Part shown: positions 1-7,033 of the stretch, one piece after another
Layout: each line of letters starts with the position of its first letter
Numbering within the stretch: the stretch's first letter is position 1
Virus record (IMG/VR): IMGVR_UViG_3300033571_011685
Span: 1-64,000 of that record
From: a virus
Strand: one strand, 5' to 3'
Length of the DNA: 64,000 bases
The notes under the pieces: generated by a model
What the model was told of the DNA's origin: nothing
Seen by the model: the letters and a program-made list of their open reading frames with translations, nothing else
Databases searched by the model: none
Made by a program: the position numbers and the translations under genes

Positions 1-112
1 AGATAGGATCGGTCGTGTTATGCACAAATGCCATGAGAGCGCGCTTGATCAACTCTATATCTGACGTAGCAAATACGCCGCCCTTAGATTCTTTAGGTGC
101 CTTATATTCCAT
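1..112 (-). CDS. Partial hypothetical protein, paralogue of next gene
   Basis: The N-terminal 37 residues of a gene that runs off the left edge of the window. The ATG at 112 follows a GAGAG ribosome-binding site, and the frame stays open to base 1. The visible stretch GGVFATSDIELIKRALMAF matches the pattern SGTFVPSDVPVVKRALAVY of the gene just upstream (122-325), so the two look like tandem duplicates. The start is well supported. The function is unknown. Confidence 0.6.
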   Translation of the reverse strand, partial: MEYKAPKESKGGVFATSDIELIKRALMAFVHNTTDPI

Positions 113-121
113 AATACTCTC

Positions 122-325
122 TCAGTTAAGTCGACTTAGAAGATCTGCTATCTTGGTCAGATCGTCATGGTCTGTGTACTCTTGTTTTATGGCAGCCGCG
201 TAGACTGCCAAGGCTCTCTTGACTACAGGAACGTCAGAAGGCACGAATGTCCCGCTCTTAAGTTCACGCGGGATATCCATACCGAATGCGTCAGTGTTTC
301 TAGAACGACCTACAGTTTCACCCAT
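122..325 (-). CDS. Small hypothetical protein (67 aa)
   Basis: The ATG at 325 overlaps the stop of the upstream gene in the arrangement ATGGGTGA, which favours it over a longer reading to 406. The protein starts MGETVGRSRNTDAF and has a C-terminal helical half (KRALAVYAAAIKQEY, then DLTKIADLLSRLN). That half resembles the partial gene at 1-112. No enzymatic motif or membrane segment is seen. It probably belongs to an early unit with the genes at 1-112 and 318-497. Confidence 0.6.
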   Translation of the reverse strand: MGETVGRSRNTDAFGMDIPRELKSGTFVPSDVPVVKRALAVYAAAIKQEYTDHDDLTKIADLLSRLN

Positions 326-497
326 AGTTGCTCGACTTTGCTTCGATGAGCCAGCAGTTAGCTGACTCCATCCAGTTGATCTCAACTTCATCAAGCTTTT
401 CTCCACGACGCTGCGCGTTGAGAAGTTGACAAAACGTACGTTCCACGGCCACAGGATTGTCCATGGTAGGAAAGTTATATACTCTTACTTCAGTCAT
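318..497 (-). CDS. Small hypothetical protein (59 aa)
   Basis: The ATG at 497 is chosen because GGAGG lies 6 nt upstream. A longer start at 509 would consume that site as coding sequence. The protein begins MTEVRVYNFPTMDNP. It ends inside the start of the next gene (8-base overlap), which suggests translational coupling. No recognisable domain. Confidence 0.6.
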   Translation of the reverse strand: MTEVRVYNFPTMDNPVAVERTFCQLLNAQRRGEKLDEVEINWMESANCWLIEAKSSNYG

Positions 498-537
498 GAT
501 AACCTCCATATACTATGTATATGCTACAGTAAATGCT

Positions 538-822
538 TTAGCGGCTATACACGGTAAAATGAGTTGCATCGGCAAGCAGACAGTCCTGCATAGCGCGGAT
601 TCTGCAGCGCTTGTAGGTGTGGCCACCGACGCCGGTCATGGTGCGACCGATAGAAACGGCACGAGGACCGCGATAGCGCAGACGGACAGGAATGCCAGCA
701 GCGCGATAGGCCGCGAGTACAGTCTCACGCATTTCGATCGGCACCCAATAGGCGCGGACGCTGTCATAAAAATCAGCGTTGGCGGGCACGGTGTAGGTCG
801 ATTCAATCTGTTGAACGGTCAT
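538..822 (-). CDS. Hypothetical protein (94 aa)
   Basis: The start at 822 has GGAG 7 nt upstream. The alternative at 834 would put this ribosome-binding site inside the gene. The protein is basic, with an Arg-rich middle (PVRLRYRGPRAVSIGR) and a basic, Cys-containing segment (YKRCRIRAMQDC). It is the first gene after the promoter at 846-874. Function not recognised. Confidence 0.6.
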   Translation of the reverse strand: MTVQQIESTYTVPANADFYDSVRAYWVPIEMRETVLAAYRAAGIPVRLRYRGPRAVSIGRTMTGVGGHTYKRCRIRAMQDCLLADATHFTVYSR

Positions 823-845
823 AACAATCTCCATTTGATAGGTCC

Positions 846-874
846 ACCTTACTATACTTTTCAGAATATGTACA
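846..874 (-). promoter_or_regulatory. Early-type promoter TGTACA-N17-TAAGGT
   Basis: Read on the minus strand: TGTACA at 874-869, a 17-base spacer, then TAAGGT at 851-846. The expected transcript start is about 17 nt before the ATG at 822. It shares the motif and spacing with six other sites in the window. Confidence 0.65.
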
Positions 875-893
875 TGCTTAAAGCGCCTTTATA

Positions 894-932
894 GAGGACC
901 TTCTCAAGTTCTAGCACCGCCTCCCGGTCCTC
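894..932 (-). repeat. Inverted repeat after gene stop, possible weak terminator
   Basis: GAGGACC and GGTCCTC form a 7-bp stem around a 25-base loop, immediately downstream of the stop codon at 933. No T-run follows on the minus strand, so an intrinsic terminator is uncertain. It may instead be an RNA-processing or 3'-stabilising hairpin. Confidence 0.35.
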
Positions 933-1148
933 TTACTCGCCCGCCTCGATGGCGCTGCGTATTGCGGCTGACGTGTCAGCGCAACCAATGTCGAACCACT
1001 CCGCTTGCTCTTCGGTCCATCCAGCGGCGGGTTTCAACGGGTTTTCTTCGTAGCGTTTGACGAGCGCCACCACTGCCGCCCGTTCCGCCTCCCTGCCGCG
1101 CTGTTCGGCGTCTGCGCAGTTCACGCAATGGTCAACGAACTTCTGCAT
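933..1148 (-). CDS. Hypothetical protein (71 aa), GC-rich cassette
   Basis: The start at 1148 is set by GGGAGG 5 nt upstream. The protein has a Cys pair near the N-terminus (FVDHCVNCADAEQRG) and an Ala/Glu-rich helical body. It overlaps the upstream gene by 17 bases and is the last gene of a GC-rich run of overlapping small genes (933-2001). Function unknown. Confidence 0.6.
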   Translation of the reverse strand: MQKFVDHCVNCADAEQRGREAERAAVVALVKRYEENPLKPAAGWTEEQAEWFDIGCADTSAAIRSAIEAGE

Positions 1149-1506
1149 CGCTGCCTCCCAGCTTGGCGAGGAAGTCGCGGGCTATTGGCGCGGCACTGTG
1201 AGGGCCAAGTGGCGGGGCCTTCGTTATCCGTTCACACGCGGCCTTCGCCTCCTCCACCAGCGCTTTCAGGCGCGCTACGTCCTCAAGTGCCTCAAGGATT
1301 GACGAGTAGCCCAACCGTTGCGCTTCCTCACGCATCATGCGTGCAGTCGTCGCATCAGGCTCAATCCTCGCATTCTCTGCCGCCATGGCTGCGAGGGCGT
1401 CGGCGGCTTCAGCAAAATACGCAATGTCGGCTTTGTTGCGGAGGTATGGCAATCGCGCCCGCAGCCGCTCAATCAGCCCCTGCACATCGGTGTTGTCGTC
1501 GCTCAT
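1132..1506 (-). CDS. Hypothetical helical protein (124 aa)
   Basis: The ATG at 1506 overlaps the preceding stop (ATGA). The protein is Ala-, Arg- and Glu-rich and largely predicted helical (LIERLRARLPYL, DALAAMAAENARI, LKALVEEAKAACERI). This pattern is common in small phage proteins of GC-rich alphaproteobacterial phages. No catalytic motif. It is part of the 933-2001 cassette. Confidence 0.6.
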   Translation of the reverse strand: MSDDNTDVQGLIERLRARLPYLRNKADIAYFAEAADALAAMAAENARIEPDATTARMMREEAQRLGYSSILEALEDVARLKALVEEAKAACERITKAPPLGPHSAAPIARDFLAKLGGSDAEVR

Positions 1507-1718
1507 AGTCCCTCCAGTGCCTTGCGGGCGATGTCCATAAGGACCGCCCCGTCTCTGTGCAGAGCCGTGGATTTTACACCCTCCAACGCCTCCCGCATGG
1601 TCTCGTTCTCTGCCCGCAGCCGCCGCAGTTCAGCGATCAGGGCGGGCGTCATCTCCCAGCACACAAGTTCGTCTCTGGCGCCCCATGCGCTTTCGAGCGC
1701 GTCGAGGTCAGCCTTCAT
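1503..1718 (-). CDS. Hypothetical helical protein (71 aa)
   Basis: The start at 1718 rather than 1733 is supported by an ATGA overlap with the upstream stop and by GGGAG 8 nt upstream. A coiled-coil-like segment (IAELRRLRAENETMREALEG) resembles that of its downstream neighbour. Function unknown. Confidence 0.6.
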   Translation of the reverse strand: MKADLDALESAWGARDELVCWEMTPALIAELRRLRAENETMREALEGVKSTALHRDGAVLMDIARKALEGL

Positions 1719-1924
1719 TGCTGCAACTCCCATGACCAGTAGAGGGGCCAGAATGCGGCGGCGGGGAATGCTTCAAAGGCGATTTGCGCACTTTCGCACT
1801 CTCTCCAGACAGTATTTCCGTAGTTTGGACAAACCTTCGGCTGCGATGCCGAATGCCCGAACGTGAACAGCGCCATTGCTACCCACAGGCCCAGCGCGAT
1901 GGCTTTCAGCCTAGCCGCGCTCAT
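1715..1924 (-). CDS. Small membrane protein (69 aa)
   Basis: The start at 1924 has GGGAGG 7 nt upstream and overlaps the stop of a 26-residue gene (ATGA). Residues about 5-22 (LKAIALGLWVAMALFTFG) form a clear transmembrane segment or uncleaved signal. Two Cys follow (VCPNYGN, RECES), then a second aromatic hydrophobic stretch (AAAFWPLYWSW). It might act at the host inner membrane, but nothing identifies it as a holin or spanin. Confidence 0.55.
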   Translation of the reverse strand: MSAARLKAIALGLWVAMALFTFGHSASQPKVCPNYGNTVWRECESAQIAFEAFPAAAFWPLYWSWELQQ

Positions 1925-2001
1925 TGTCCGGCCTCCCGATCGATCCATGCGCGGATGGCATCGGCTGCTAAATATGTTTCGGTGTTGTCGTCATCCTTCA
2001 T
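1921..2001 (-). CDS. Tiny coupled gene (26 aa)
   Basis: The ORF begins MKDDDNTETYLAADAIRAW. It starts at 2001, sharing one base with the upstream stop (TAATG), with GGAGG 7 nt before the ATG. Its own stop overlaps the next start (ATGA). Overlaps on both sides plus a strong ribosome-binding site make it likely to be translated, either as a product or as a coupling leader. Function unknown. Confidence 0.5.
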   Translation of the reverse strand: MKDDDNTETYLAADAIRAWIDREAGQ

Positions 2002-2504
2002 TATGCATCCTCCATCTCGTCAAGGAGAACGCGAAGTTCTCCATCATCCAGAGCAAACTGCCCATTAATAAGCTCCCACGAAGCGGTGTAGTTCTCACGA
2101 CCAGCGGCAGGAACCATGACGTAGCTTTCAAACTTCGTCTTGATCTCACGACGCATCGAGCCACCGTATTCACCTGTGTTGTCGATCTCACGACGAGCAA
2201 CCCAGGTGCCATCGGAATAGAACAGGCGGAACGGAGTCTCCCATTCCTCACCCTCAGGAGCATCGTCGCTGACGACCTCGGCCGAGAGGATGTATTCCCG
2301 GAAGGACTCGTTGTTCTCTTCGATGAGAGAGGTGAGGGTAGGAATACCATCACGCTCAATACGAGCCTTCTGCGAGGGGGTGATGTTATCGACCACGAAG
2401 GTCGAACCACCCTTGAACTTCCAACGCTGCGGGCATGCACCCCGACCGTCCCAATCATGGGCGCCGTAGTTTTCGCAGATCTGAGTGTTGATAACGAGCT
2501 TCAT
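2001..2504 (-). CDS. Conserved-looking hypothetical protein (167 aa)
   Basis: The ATG at 2504 has GGAG 7 nt upstream. A TTG six bases earlier is rejected. The N-terminus (MKLVINTQICENYGAHDWDG) followed by CPQRWKFKGG is a type I associate with phage proteins of unknown function. The C-terminal half is acidic. It is the first gene after the promoter at 2529-2557 and heads the unit that continues into the GC-rich cassette. Confidence 0.65.
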   Translation of the reverse strand: MKLVINTQICENYGAHDWDGRGACPQRWKFKGGSTFVVDNITPSQKARIERDGIPTLTSLIEENNESFREYILSAEVVSDDAPEGEEWETPFRLFYSDGTWVARREIDNTGEYGGSMRREIKTKFESYVMVPAAGRENYTASWELINGQFALDDGELRVLLDEMEDA

Positions 2505-2528
2505 AACCAATCTCCGTGTTTATAATTC

Positions 2529-2557
2529 AATCTACACCACTTTTGAAAATAAGTACA
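2529..2557 (-). promoter_or_regulatory. Early-type promoter TGTACT-N17-TAGATT
   Basis: TGTACT at 2557-2552, a 17-base spacer and TAGATT at 2534-2529 on the minus strand. The predicted transcript start is about 18 nt before the ATG at 2504. Confidence 0.65.
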
Positions 2558-2567
2558 TGCCCTATTT

Positions 2568-2789
2568 TCACCAATCTCGAGCGTTAAGTCTCTGCTCGTG
2601 GAGGAGATTTGCGGTCTCCTTGAAGTGACGGATAGCAGCAGCTCGAGTCTTGACATTGTACTCCGCCAGCTCCTTGGCCATTTCAGGCACCTCTCGGCAC
2701 TCGACGATGAAGTCCCAGCCATCCTTGTTATAGTTCTCCAAGGCATGATCATAGACAGCCTGAGCATGAGTAAGGTACATATCCGACAT
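2568..2789 (-). CDS. Hypothetical protein (73 aa)
   Basis: The start at 2789 is preceded by AAGGA and lies 1 nt after the upstream stop. A longer frame to 2984 is a shadow of the upstream gene. The protein is helical and charged, with MSDMYLTHAQAVYDHAL at the N-terminus and ARDW at the C-terminus. Function unknown. Confidence 0.6.
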   Translation of the reverse strand: MSDMYLTHAQAVYDHALENYNKDGWDFIVECREVPEMAKELAEYNVKTRAAAIRHFKETANLLHEQRLNARDW

Positions 2790-2790
2790 A

Positions 2791-3012
2791 TTAATATCCT
2801 TCCGTATGCATTTGAATGCCTTCGATGCGAGGTGAGATCGTCTTGGCAGAGTACTGCACTCCGTCGATCTCGAAGAAGTGTCGACCACCGACCGGCCCAA
2901 CCTTTTCCCAACGAAGCTTGAGAGCTTCACCTTCACGGAAAGGGCTAATGCCGTGAGTCCAAGGGCGACCAGTCCGGAGCTCAAAGGCTCCGCCGGAGAG
3001 GTTGGTGATCAT
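2791..3012 (-). CDS. Hypothetical protein (73 aa)
   Basis: Several in-frame ATGs exist (3033, 3030, 3012). The ATG at 3012 is chosen because it has GAAGGA 7 nt upstream and because the promoter at 3040-3068 would start transcription near 3033, leaving the earlier ATGs leaderless. The protein looks like a small beta-rich domain (LKLRWEKVGPVGGRHFFEI). Function unknown. Confidence 0.6.
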   Translation of the reverse strand: MITNLSGGAFELRTGRPWTHGISPFREGEALKLRWEKVGPVGGRHFFEIDGVQYSAKTISPRIEGIQMHTEGY

Positions 3013-3039
3013 GTTTGCTTCCTTCTTCATCATGGTCCT

Positions 3040-3068
3040 ACCTTACCCTCTTTTTCAGAATAAGTACA
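3040..3068 (-). promoter_or_regulatory. Early-type promoter TGTACT-N17-TAAGGT
   Basis: TGTACT at 3068-3063, a 17-base spacer and TAAGGT at 3045-3040 on minus. It lies directly beyond the terminator at 3071-3106, so it opens a new transcription unit. Confidence 0.65.
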
Positions 3069-3070
3069 CA

Positions 3071-3106
3071 AAAAAACGCGCTCAGAACCAGCCAAGCGCG
3101 TTTTTA
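3071..3106 (-). terminator. Bidirectional intrinsic terminator after regA
   Basis: An 11-bp stem (AAAAACGCGCT paired with AGCGCGTTTTT) around a 12-base loop, with T-runs on both strands. It ends the 45-44-62-regA operon, 22 bases after the regA stop. Confidence 0.85.
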
Positions 3107-3127
3107 TTTTGCTTTAGAATCAAAGAC

Positions 3128-3532
3128 TTATTTTTTGGCTCTGCCGATGTTGTACTTGGCTACGAGTTTCCAGTCGTCTTTTTCCTTAAAAGGAAGGATC
3201 TTGATCTGTGAAAGGGGTGACACAGGATCTGAGGCAGCCTCAGGATTTGCAATCTTGACCAGTGCCCAATCTTCAAGCAGCTTGGCAATGGTATTGCGTC
3301 TGCCTTTGTCCTCATCTGAGAAGTTTGTAGGCTTGCCGTCCAGAGCGAACAGCTCCTTAAAATGGACGATGGCGTATCTACCTTGCTTGTGCAGGATATG
3401 ACAAGACTGATAGAGAATGTTCTCTTTCCTTGAAGCGACTCCGATTCTGGTCAGTGTTTCGCGTACTTTTAGGAAGTCGTCTTCGTGGCCGAGAGTGATC
3501 TCGACCCCGACCCCGTTAAAAATATCTGTCAT
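3128..3532 (-). CDS. regA: RegA translational repressor
   Basis: In T4, RegA binds the ribosome-binding regions of early mRNAs, including its own operon, and blocks their translation. The 134-residue product aligns along its length with T4 RegA (122 aa): VEITLGHEDDFLKVRETLTR, then LYQSCHILHKQGRYAIVHFKE, then LLEDWALVKI and DWKLVAKYNIG. The start overlaps the gp62 stop (ATGA). It is the last gene of the clamp/clamp-loader operon, as in T4, and a strong terminator follows. Confidence 0.93.
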   Translation of the reverse strand: MTDIFNGVGVEITLGHEDDFLKVRETLTRIGVASRKENILYQSCHILHKQGRYAIVHFKELFALDGKPTNFSDEDKGRRNTIAKLLEDWALVKIANPEAASDPVSPLSQIKILPFKEKDDWKLVAKYNIGRAKK

Positions 3533-3906
3533 TTCTTTGCACTCTCTATCTTTTCTCTCATAACTTTTAGTTGCTCTGATGAAAGAAGAGTGAGAGCTGA
3601 CTTTGCTTTGTCAATGCTGTACCCAAAACACTGCATGACCAACGTCAGATCACTGTCTTCTTTCTTCTTCGCCCACTTACTGAATCGCTTTCGGGGCCTG
3701 ACTATATTTATAAGATAGTGATACTGCAGTTTTGAGTCGAGATGATGGTTGAGGTTCATCTCGTTAGCATAGAGAATCGTGTCTGTAAAGTATGACAGAC
3801 CACGGTTGACGATATAGGCGTTATACTCCTTCTCAGATTGAGGATCCTGCATCAGATCCTTTTTGTTCTGACTGATAGAGTTGATGAAATCAAACGGCGT
3901 CGTCAT
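3529..3906 (-). CDS. gp62: Clamp loader small subunit gp62
   Basis: gp62 pairs with the gp44 ATPase to load the sliding clamp on DNA. The identification rests on position between 44 and regA and on the motif region YFTDTILYANEMNLNHHLDS, typical of T4-like gp62. At 125 aa it is shorter than T4 gp62 (187 aa). It overlaps the upstream zinc-ribbon gene by 17 bases and regA by 4. In T4 the 44 and 62 genes are adjacent and coupled; here a small gene separates them. Confidence 0.8.
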   Translation of the reverse strand: MTTPFDFINSISQNKKDLMQDPQSEKEYNAYIVNRGLSYFTDTILYANEMNLNHHLDSKLQYHYLINIVRPRKRFSKWAKKKEDSDLTLVMQCFGYSIDKAKSALTLLSSEQLKVMREKIESAKK

Positions 3907-4099
3907 CGTTCTCGTCCTTCTTACCGTTCAATACCTCAGCGGATTTCTCGAAGAAACGAGTACACTCTTGACATATCAAGACATCATGAGTCCCGTCTGC
4001 TGTGTTTAGACGCAGCTCATGAAACTTCTCTGCATATGGACGCTTGGCCTGACATATTGGACACTCTTTCTTCTTTTCGCGGAATAAGAATGGTATCAT
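3890..4099 (-). CDS. Zinc-ribbon-like small protein (69 aa)
   Basis: Two CxxC pairs (CPIC at residues 14-17 and CQEC further on) flank about 28 residues, as in a zinc ribbon. The tail is acidic (NGKKDENDDDAV). The start at 4099 is fixed by an ATGA overlap with the gp44 stop. It is inserted between the two clamp-loader genes. It may bind zinc and nucleic acid or protein; its function is not known. Confidence 0.6.
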   Translation of the reverse strand: MIPFLFREKKKECPICQAKRPYAEKFHELRLNTADGTHDVLICQECTRFFEKSAEVLNGKKDENDDDAV

Positions 4100-5034
4100 T
4101 TCCAAGCTGCCTCCATCATGATCTCTGTCAGACAGCAGACCAGATTGATCTCTGCATCAGCGACAAAAGCATGCTGATACTGATACTTGCCGATGATCAA
4201 GATGACCAACGGTACGGAGTCCTTTTGTAAGTGCTGGCTGGCCTGATCGTAAAACTTACGATAGATGTCGCTGACATCGCTGTCTGTGTTCTCTGCAACC
4301 CACTTACGCATATTCGTAAAGTCGCGGTTCTTGAGATGATCGACCAGAGTCTTGAGAGACACTTCGCCGATGTTGATCAGGATGCCAGTGTCGATCTTGC
4401 CAGTGGCAGAGTAGCGCTGCAGTTCGTTGATCACTCGACGCCAGTCAGGGAAGTGGCGCTTGATCAGCTCTGCTACCACAGCCTTGTCAAACTCCACCTT
4501 CTCGGTCTGTAGGATGTTGCAGACACGAAGCATGAAAGACTTGGCCAGTTCAGGCAGCTCAGCCTTACGGATCTTGAAGTCTACCACAGAACACCGAGAA
4601 TGGAGAGGCTCGATGATGCGGTTCTTGAAGTTACACGTCAGAATGAAGCCGCAGTTCTTGCTAAACTCTTCCATGAAGTTGCGCAGAGCTGGCTGAGTAG
4701 AGTTGGCATTGAGATAGTCGGCCTCGTCGAGGATGACATACTTTCGACCGCCAGCCAGAGAGACTGACGATGCAAAGTTACGAATCTCGTTGCGCAGCGT
4801 ATCGATGTTGCCGTTCATCGAGCCGTTGATGACGATGTAGTCACATCCAAGCTCTTCGAGCATGGCACGTGCAACTGTGGTCTTGCCGATACCAGCAGGA
4901 CCACTGAGCAGGAGATTAGGAATGTTCTTTTGATCTACGAACTGTTGGAATGTCTCCTTCAGTTCAGGCGTAAGGATCGTATCAGCGATCGTTTTAGGGC
5001 GATACTTTTCCACCCACAGGAATTCTTCTAGCAT
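4096..5034 (-). CDS. gp44: Clamp loader ATPase gp44
   Basis: AAA+ subunit of the T4-type clamp loader, which opens and places the gp45 clamp using ATP. Visible motifs: VEKYRPKTI at the N-terminus, Walker A GPAGIGKT (residues 45-52), Walker B VILDEADYL, and the SRC sensor/arginine-finger motif (LHSRCSV). The length (312 aa) matches the family (T4, 319). Its start lies 41 bases inside the 3' end of the epimerase-like gene, with GGAGG 9 nt upstream, so it is translated from within that gene. Confidence 0.95.
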   Translation of the reverse strand: MLEEFLWVEKYRPKTIADTILTPELKETFQQFVDQKNIPNLLLSGPAGIGKTTVARAMLEELGCDYIVINGSMNGNIDTLRNEIRNFASSVSLAGGRKYVILDEADYLNANSTQPALRNFMEEFSKNCGFILTCNFKNRIIEPLHSRCSVVDFKIRKAELPELAKSFMLRVCNILQTEKVEFDKAVVAELIKRHFPDWRRVINELQRYSATGKIDTGILINIGEVSLKTLVDHLKNRDFTNMRKWVAENTDSDVSDIYRKFYDQASQHLQKDSVPLVILIIGKYQYQHAFVADAEINLVCCLTEIMMEAAWK

Positions 5035-5743
5035 TCTTCACTTCCTCCATAATATCATACTTAGGTTGCCAGCCTAAGCTCAACAAAAGACTGGTGTCGG
5101 CGTGTGTCACGTCGCGTTCACCAGTAACACTCTTCATAGGCAGCTCTAGGCCATAGGCTTCGGCAACGTCTGCTACCTTTACAGGATTGCCTGTGCCAAT
5201 GTCTATTGTACCACAAAGATCATGATTTGAAATGCATAATTCAATGGCATCACAAACATCTTTGACGTGTGTCCAGTCTCTGAGATGGTCAGTCACATAC
5301 TTGACTTTGCCGTTCAGCATCATGTCATAGAACATGTCTGGCCTGCTGTTATGCCCGTATACCGTATGGAATCTCATACCCAATGAGTTTTCATTGGCAA
5401 CTTCTTCCATTGCTTTCTTTGAAGCAGCATACGGGTTCAACCACCACTCGTAGACAGAGGACGAAGAGGCATACAGACACCGTATACCTCTATCGTTGCA
5501 CCAATCAAATATCTTCTTGGAAGCTGAGACGTTGACTTCCCAATAATCGTTGGGCATGTCCCAGCTTCTACGAACACCAGCCAAAGCAGCAAGATGCAAC
5601 ACCACGTCAGGGTTACCGAGATATTCTTTTCCCCAATCTCGAATGTCACCCTGATACAGTGTTACATCGTGCTTGTCTTTTAGATGGCGCAGGACATTAC
5701 GACCGATAAAGCCTTCGTGTCCAGTGATTAAGATATTCAGCAT
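4994..5743 (-). CDS. NAD-dependent sugar epimerase/dehydratase (SDR)
   Basis: Extended short-chain dehydrogenase fold acting on nucleotide sugars. The Rossmann motif ITGHEGFIGR sits at the N-terminus, followed by VLHLAALAGV, the serine segment YASSSSVYEW, and the catalytic YAASK. The start at 5743 overlaps the gp45 stop by one base (TGATG). At 249 aa it is shorter than full-length GalE-type enzymes. It lies between clamp and clamp loader, an unusual place for a sugar enzyme, and may supply the glycosylation genes elsewhere in the window. The substrate is unknown. Confidence 0.85.
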   Translation of the reverse strand: MLNILITGHEGFIGRNVLRHLKDKHDVTLYQGDIRDWGKEYLGNPDVVLHLAALAGVRRSWDMPNDYWEVNVSASKKIFDWCNDRGIRCLYASSSSVYEWWLNPYAASKKAMEEVANENSLGMRFHTVYGHNSRPDMFYDMMLNGKVKYVTDHLRDWTHVKDVCDAIELCISNHDLCGTIDIGTGNPVKVADVAEAYGLELPMKSVTGERDVTHADTSLLLSLGWQPKYDIMEEVKNARRIPVGGKVSP

Positions 5744-6402
5744 CAGCCCTCGAACGTTGAGTTCTGCTCGACCGCAATCCAATACTCTACGTCGACGCCC
5801 TTGAAGTAGCTCAGTGCCTTGGACGAGATCTCGACTTCATAGTCACCGGGCAGAAGCTTCATGTTCTCTGCACGGATGATCATCTTAAAGGTAGCAGCGG
5901 TAGGTCCAACTTCGACCGAGTAGACGTCGCCGCTCGGGTTCTTGCTGTCGACAGCTTGTAGGCAGATGGTATTGCCATCACCGATCACAGCGATCTCAGG
6001 CAGACCGAGAGTGGACAGTGCCTTCATCACTTCTTGCAGATCGTCTGCGGTAACCTTGAAGCGAACCTCAGGATCAGGAAGCTTGATGTCCTTTTCAGGC
6101 GGCGCAACCACCAGTGAAGGTTCAGTGAACGTGTAGTTCAGCTTCTTCGAACCCTGTCGAATCTCCATGTACTTTTCCTGAATCTTGAATTCTGGATCAG
6201 AGAACAGCGAGACAGTGCTGAGGAAACGAGAGAGGTCATAGATGGCAAAGGTGCCAGGAAACTCTACAGCTGCCTTGGCCCGAGCCATGACGCTCTTCGA
6301 AGGATTGATAGTTGCCAGAGTGTTGCCTTCCTTGAATACGATGGAAGGATTGATGGAAGAAAAGTTCTTGAGAACCTGAATGGTGCGAGTGTCAAACTTC
6401 AT
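5743..6402 (-). CDS. gp45: Sliding clamp gp45
   Basis: Processivity clamp of the replisome, and in T4 also the mobile activator of late transcription with gp55. 219 aa against 228 in T4. The N-terminus (MKFDTRTIQVLKNFSSINPS) is typical of T4-like gp45. The ATG at 6402 has GGAG 7 nt upstream; an in-frame start at 6423 would lie at the predicted transcript start and is rejected. It is the first gene of the operon ending at the terminator at 3071-3106. Confidence 0.92.
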   Translation of the reverse strand: MKFDTRTIQVLKNFSSINPSIVFKEGNTLATINPSKSVMARAKAAVEFPGTFAIYDLSRFLSTVSLFSDPEFKIQEKYMEIRQGSKKLNYTFTEPSLVVAPPEKDIKLPDPEVRFKVTADDLQEVMKALSTLGLPEIAVIGDGNTICLQAVDSKNPSGDVYSVEVGPTAATFKMIIRAENMKLLPGDYEVEISSKALSYFKGVDVEYWIAVEQNSTFEG

Positions 6403-6430
6403 AATATAGCTCCGTTGTTGCAATCTTCAT

Positions 6431-6459
6431 AATATACTCAATATTTACAGCAATGTACA
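6431..6459 (-). promoter_or_regulatory. Promoter TGTACA-N17-TATATT for clamp operon
   Basis: TGTACA at 6459-6454, a 17-base spacer and TATATT at 6436-6431 on minus. The predicted start is about 22 nt before gp45. It drives the 45-epimerase-44-zinc ribbon-62-regA unit. Confidence 0.7.
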
Positions 6460-6461
6460 TA

Positions 6462-7028
6462 CTATTCCAAAGGAGAATTAGATAGATGCACGAGAGTAGC
6501 GTCTTCTAATTCTTTTCGATAATCAAAGCAGTTGGCTGCCCAGTCATACCACAGTTCGCGACCTTGATAGTCGTGAATAATGACATGAGCTGATTCCTTG
6601 ACCTTACGAGAAAGGAAGGCAGCGGTTGGACCACGACCGATGCCGTCTACCAAGAACACGTCGGCTGAAGTGATCAAGTCGATATCTGGACAGATGTACT
6701 CCGACAGACCGCAACCCATCTCTTCTTCAGGCCGAGCATAGTAAGTGTTTCTAATTTCTGGAGGAATAAGCAAAAAGACGTGGCGATCGATGTTTGGATG
6801 GTCCTTGATCTTTTCGCTGATGGTATCATACCAGTCTTCTGTGTGTTCGATAGACACCAAAGTCTGGCCTTCTTTTAGATGATCTAGAAAATAGATGGTC
6901 GAGCCTCCGCATCCCCATTCTACGAGAGTGCCATCGTCTGGCAGTAGATCGAAGATATATCCCGGTTCTACTTCAGTCATCAGAAGCGTGGTTGGTCCAC
7001 ACGTCTTGGAATCATACTCAATAGCCAT
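6462..7028 (-). CDS. Class I SAM-dependent methyltransferase-like
   Basis: 188 residues with a glycine-rich SAM motif LVEWGCGGSTIYFL followed by an acidic strand end (LVSIEHTEDW), as in Rossmann methyltransferases. Later strands read VFLVDGIGRG and VIIHDYQGRE. The target could be a glycan, a modified base or a small molecule; nothing in the sequence decides. It lies 5 bases downstream of a glycosyltransferase gene, probably in one operon. Confidence 0.7.
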   Translation of the reverse strand: MAIEYDSKTCGPTTLLMTEVEPGYIFDLLPDDGTLVEWGCGGSTIYFLDHLKEGQTLVSIEHTEDWYDTISEKIKDHPNIDRHVFLLIPPEIRNTYYARPEEEMGCGLSEYICPDIDLITSADVFLVDGIGRGPTAAFLSRKVKESAHVIIHDYQGRELWYDWAANCFDYRKELEDATLVHLSNSPLE

Positions 7029-7033
7029 AACGA

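Noticed and set aside
505-533. Possible promoter TTTACT...TATATG before the gene at 497
   Set aside because: Spacing is 15 bases and the predicted transcript start falls at or past the ribosome-binding site, so it does not fit the other sites.
457-894. Plus-strand ORF of 145 codons
   Set aside because: Lies antisense to two minus-strand genes that have ribosome-binding sites and a promoter; no ribosome-binding site or plausible protein features of its own.
1991-2458. Minus-strand ORF of 155 codons
   Set aside because: Alternative frame of the gene at 2001-2504, with an Arg/Ser-rich composition typical of shadow frames.
3705-3712. TATAAATA inside gp62
   Set aside because: Matches the late box, but lies 170 bases before regA inside an early operon with no late gene downstream; kept only as a possible chance match.
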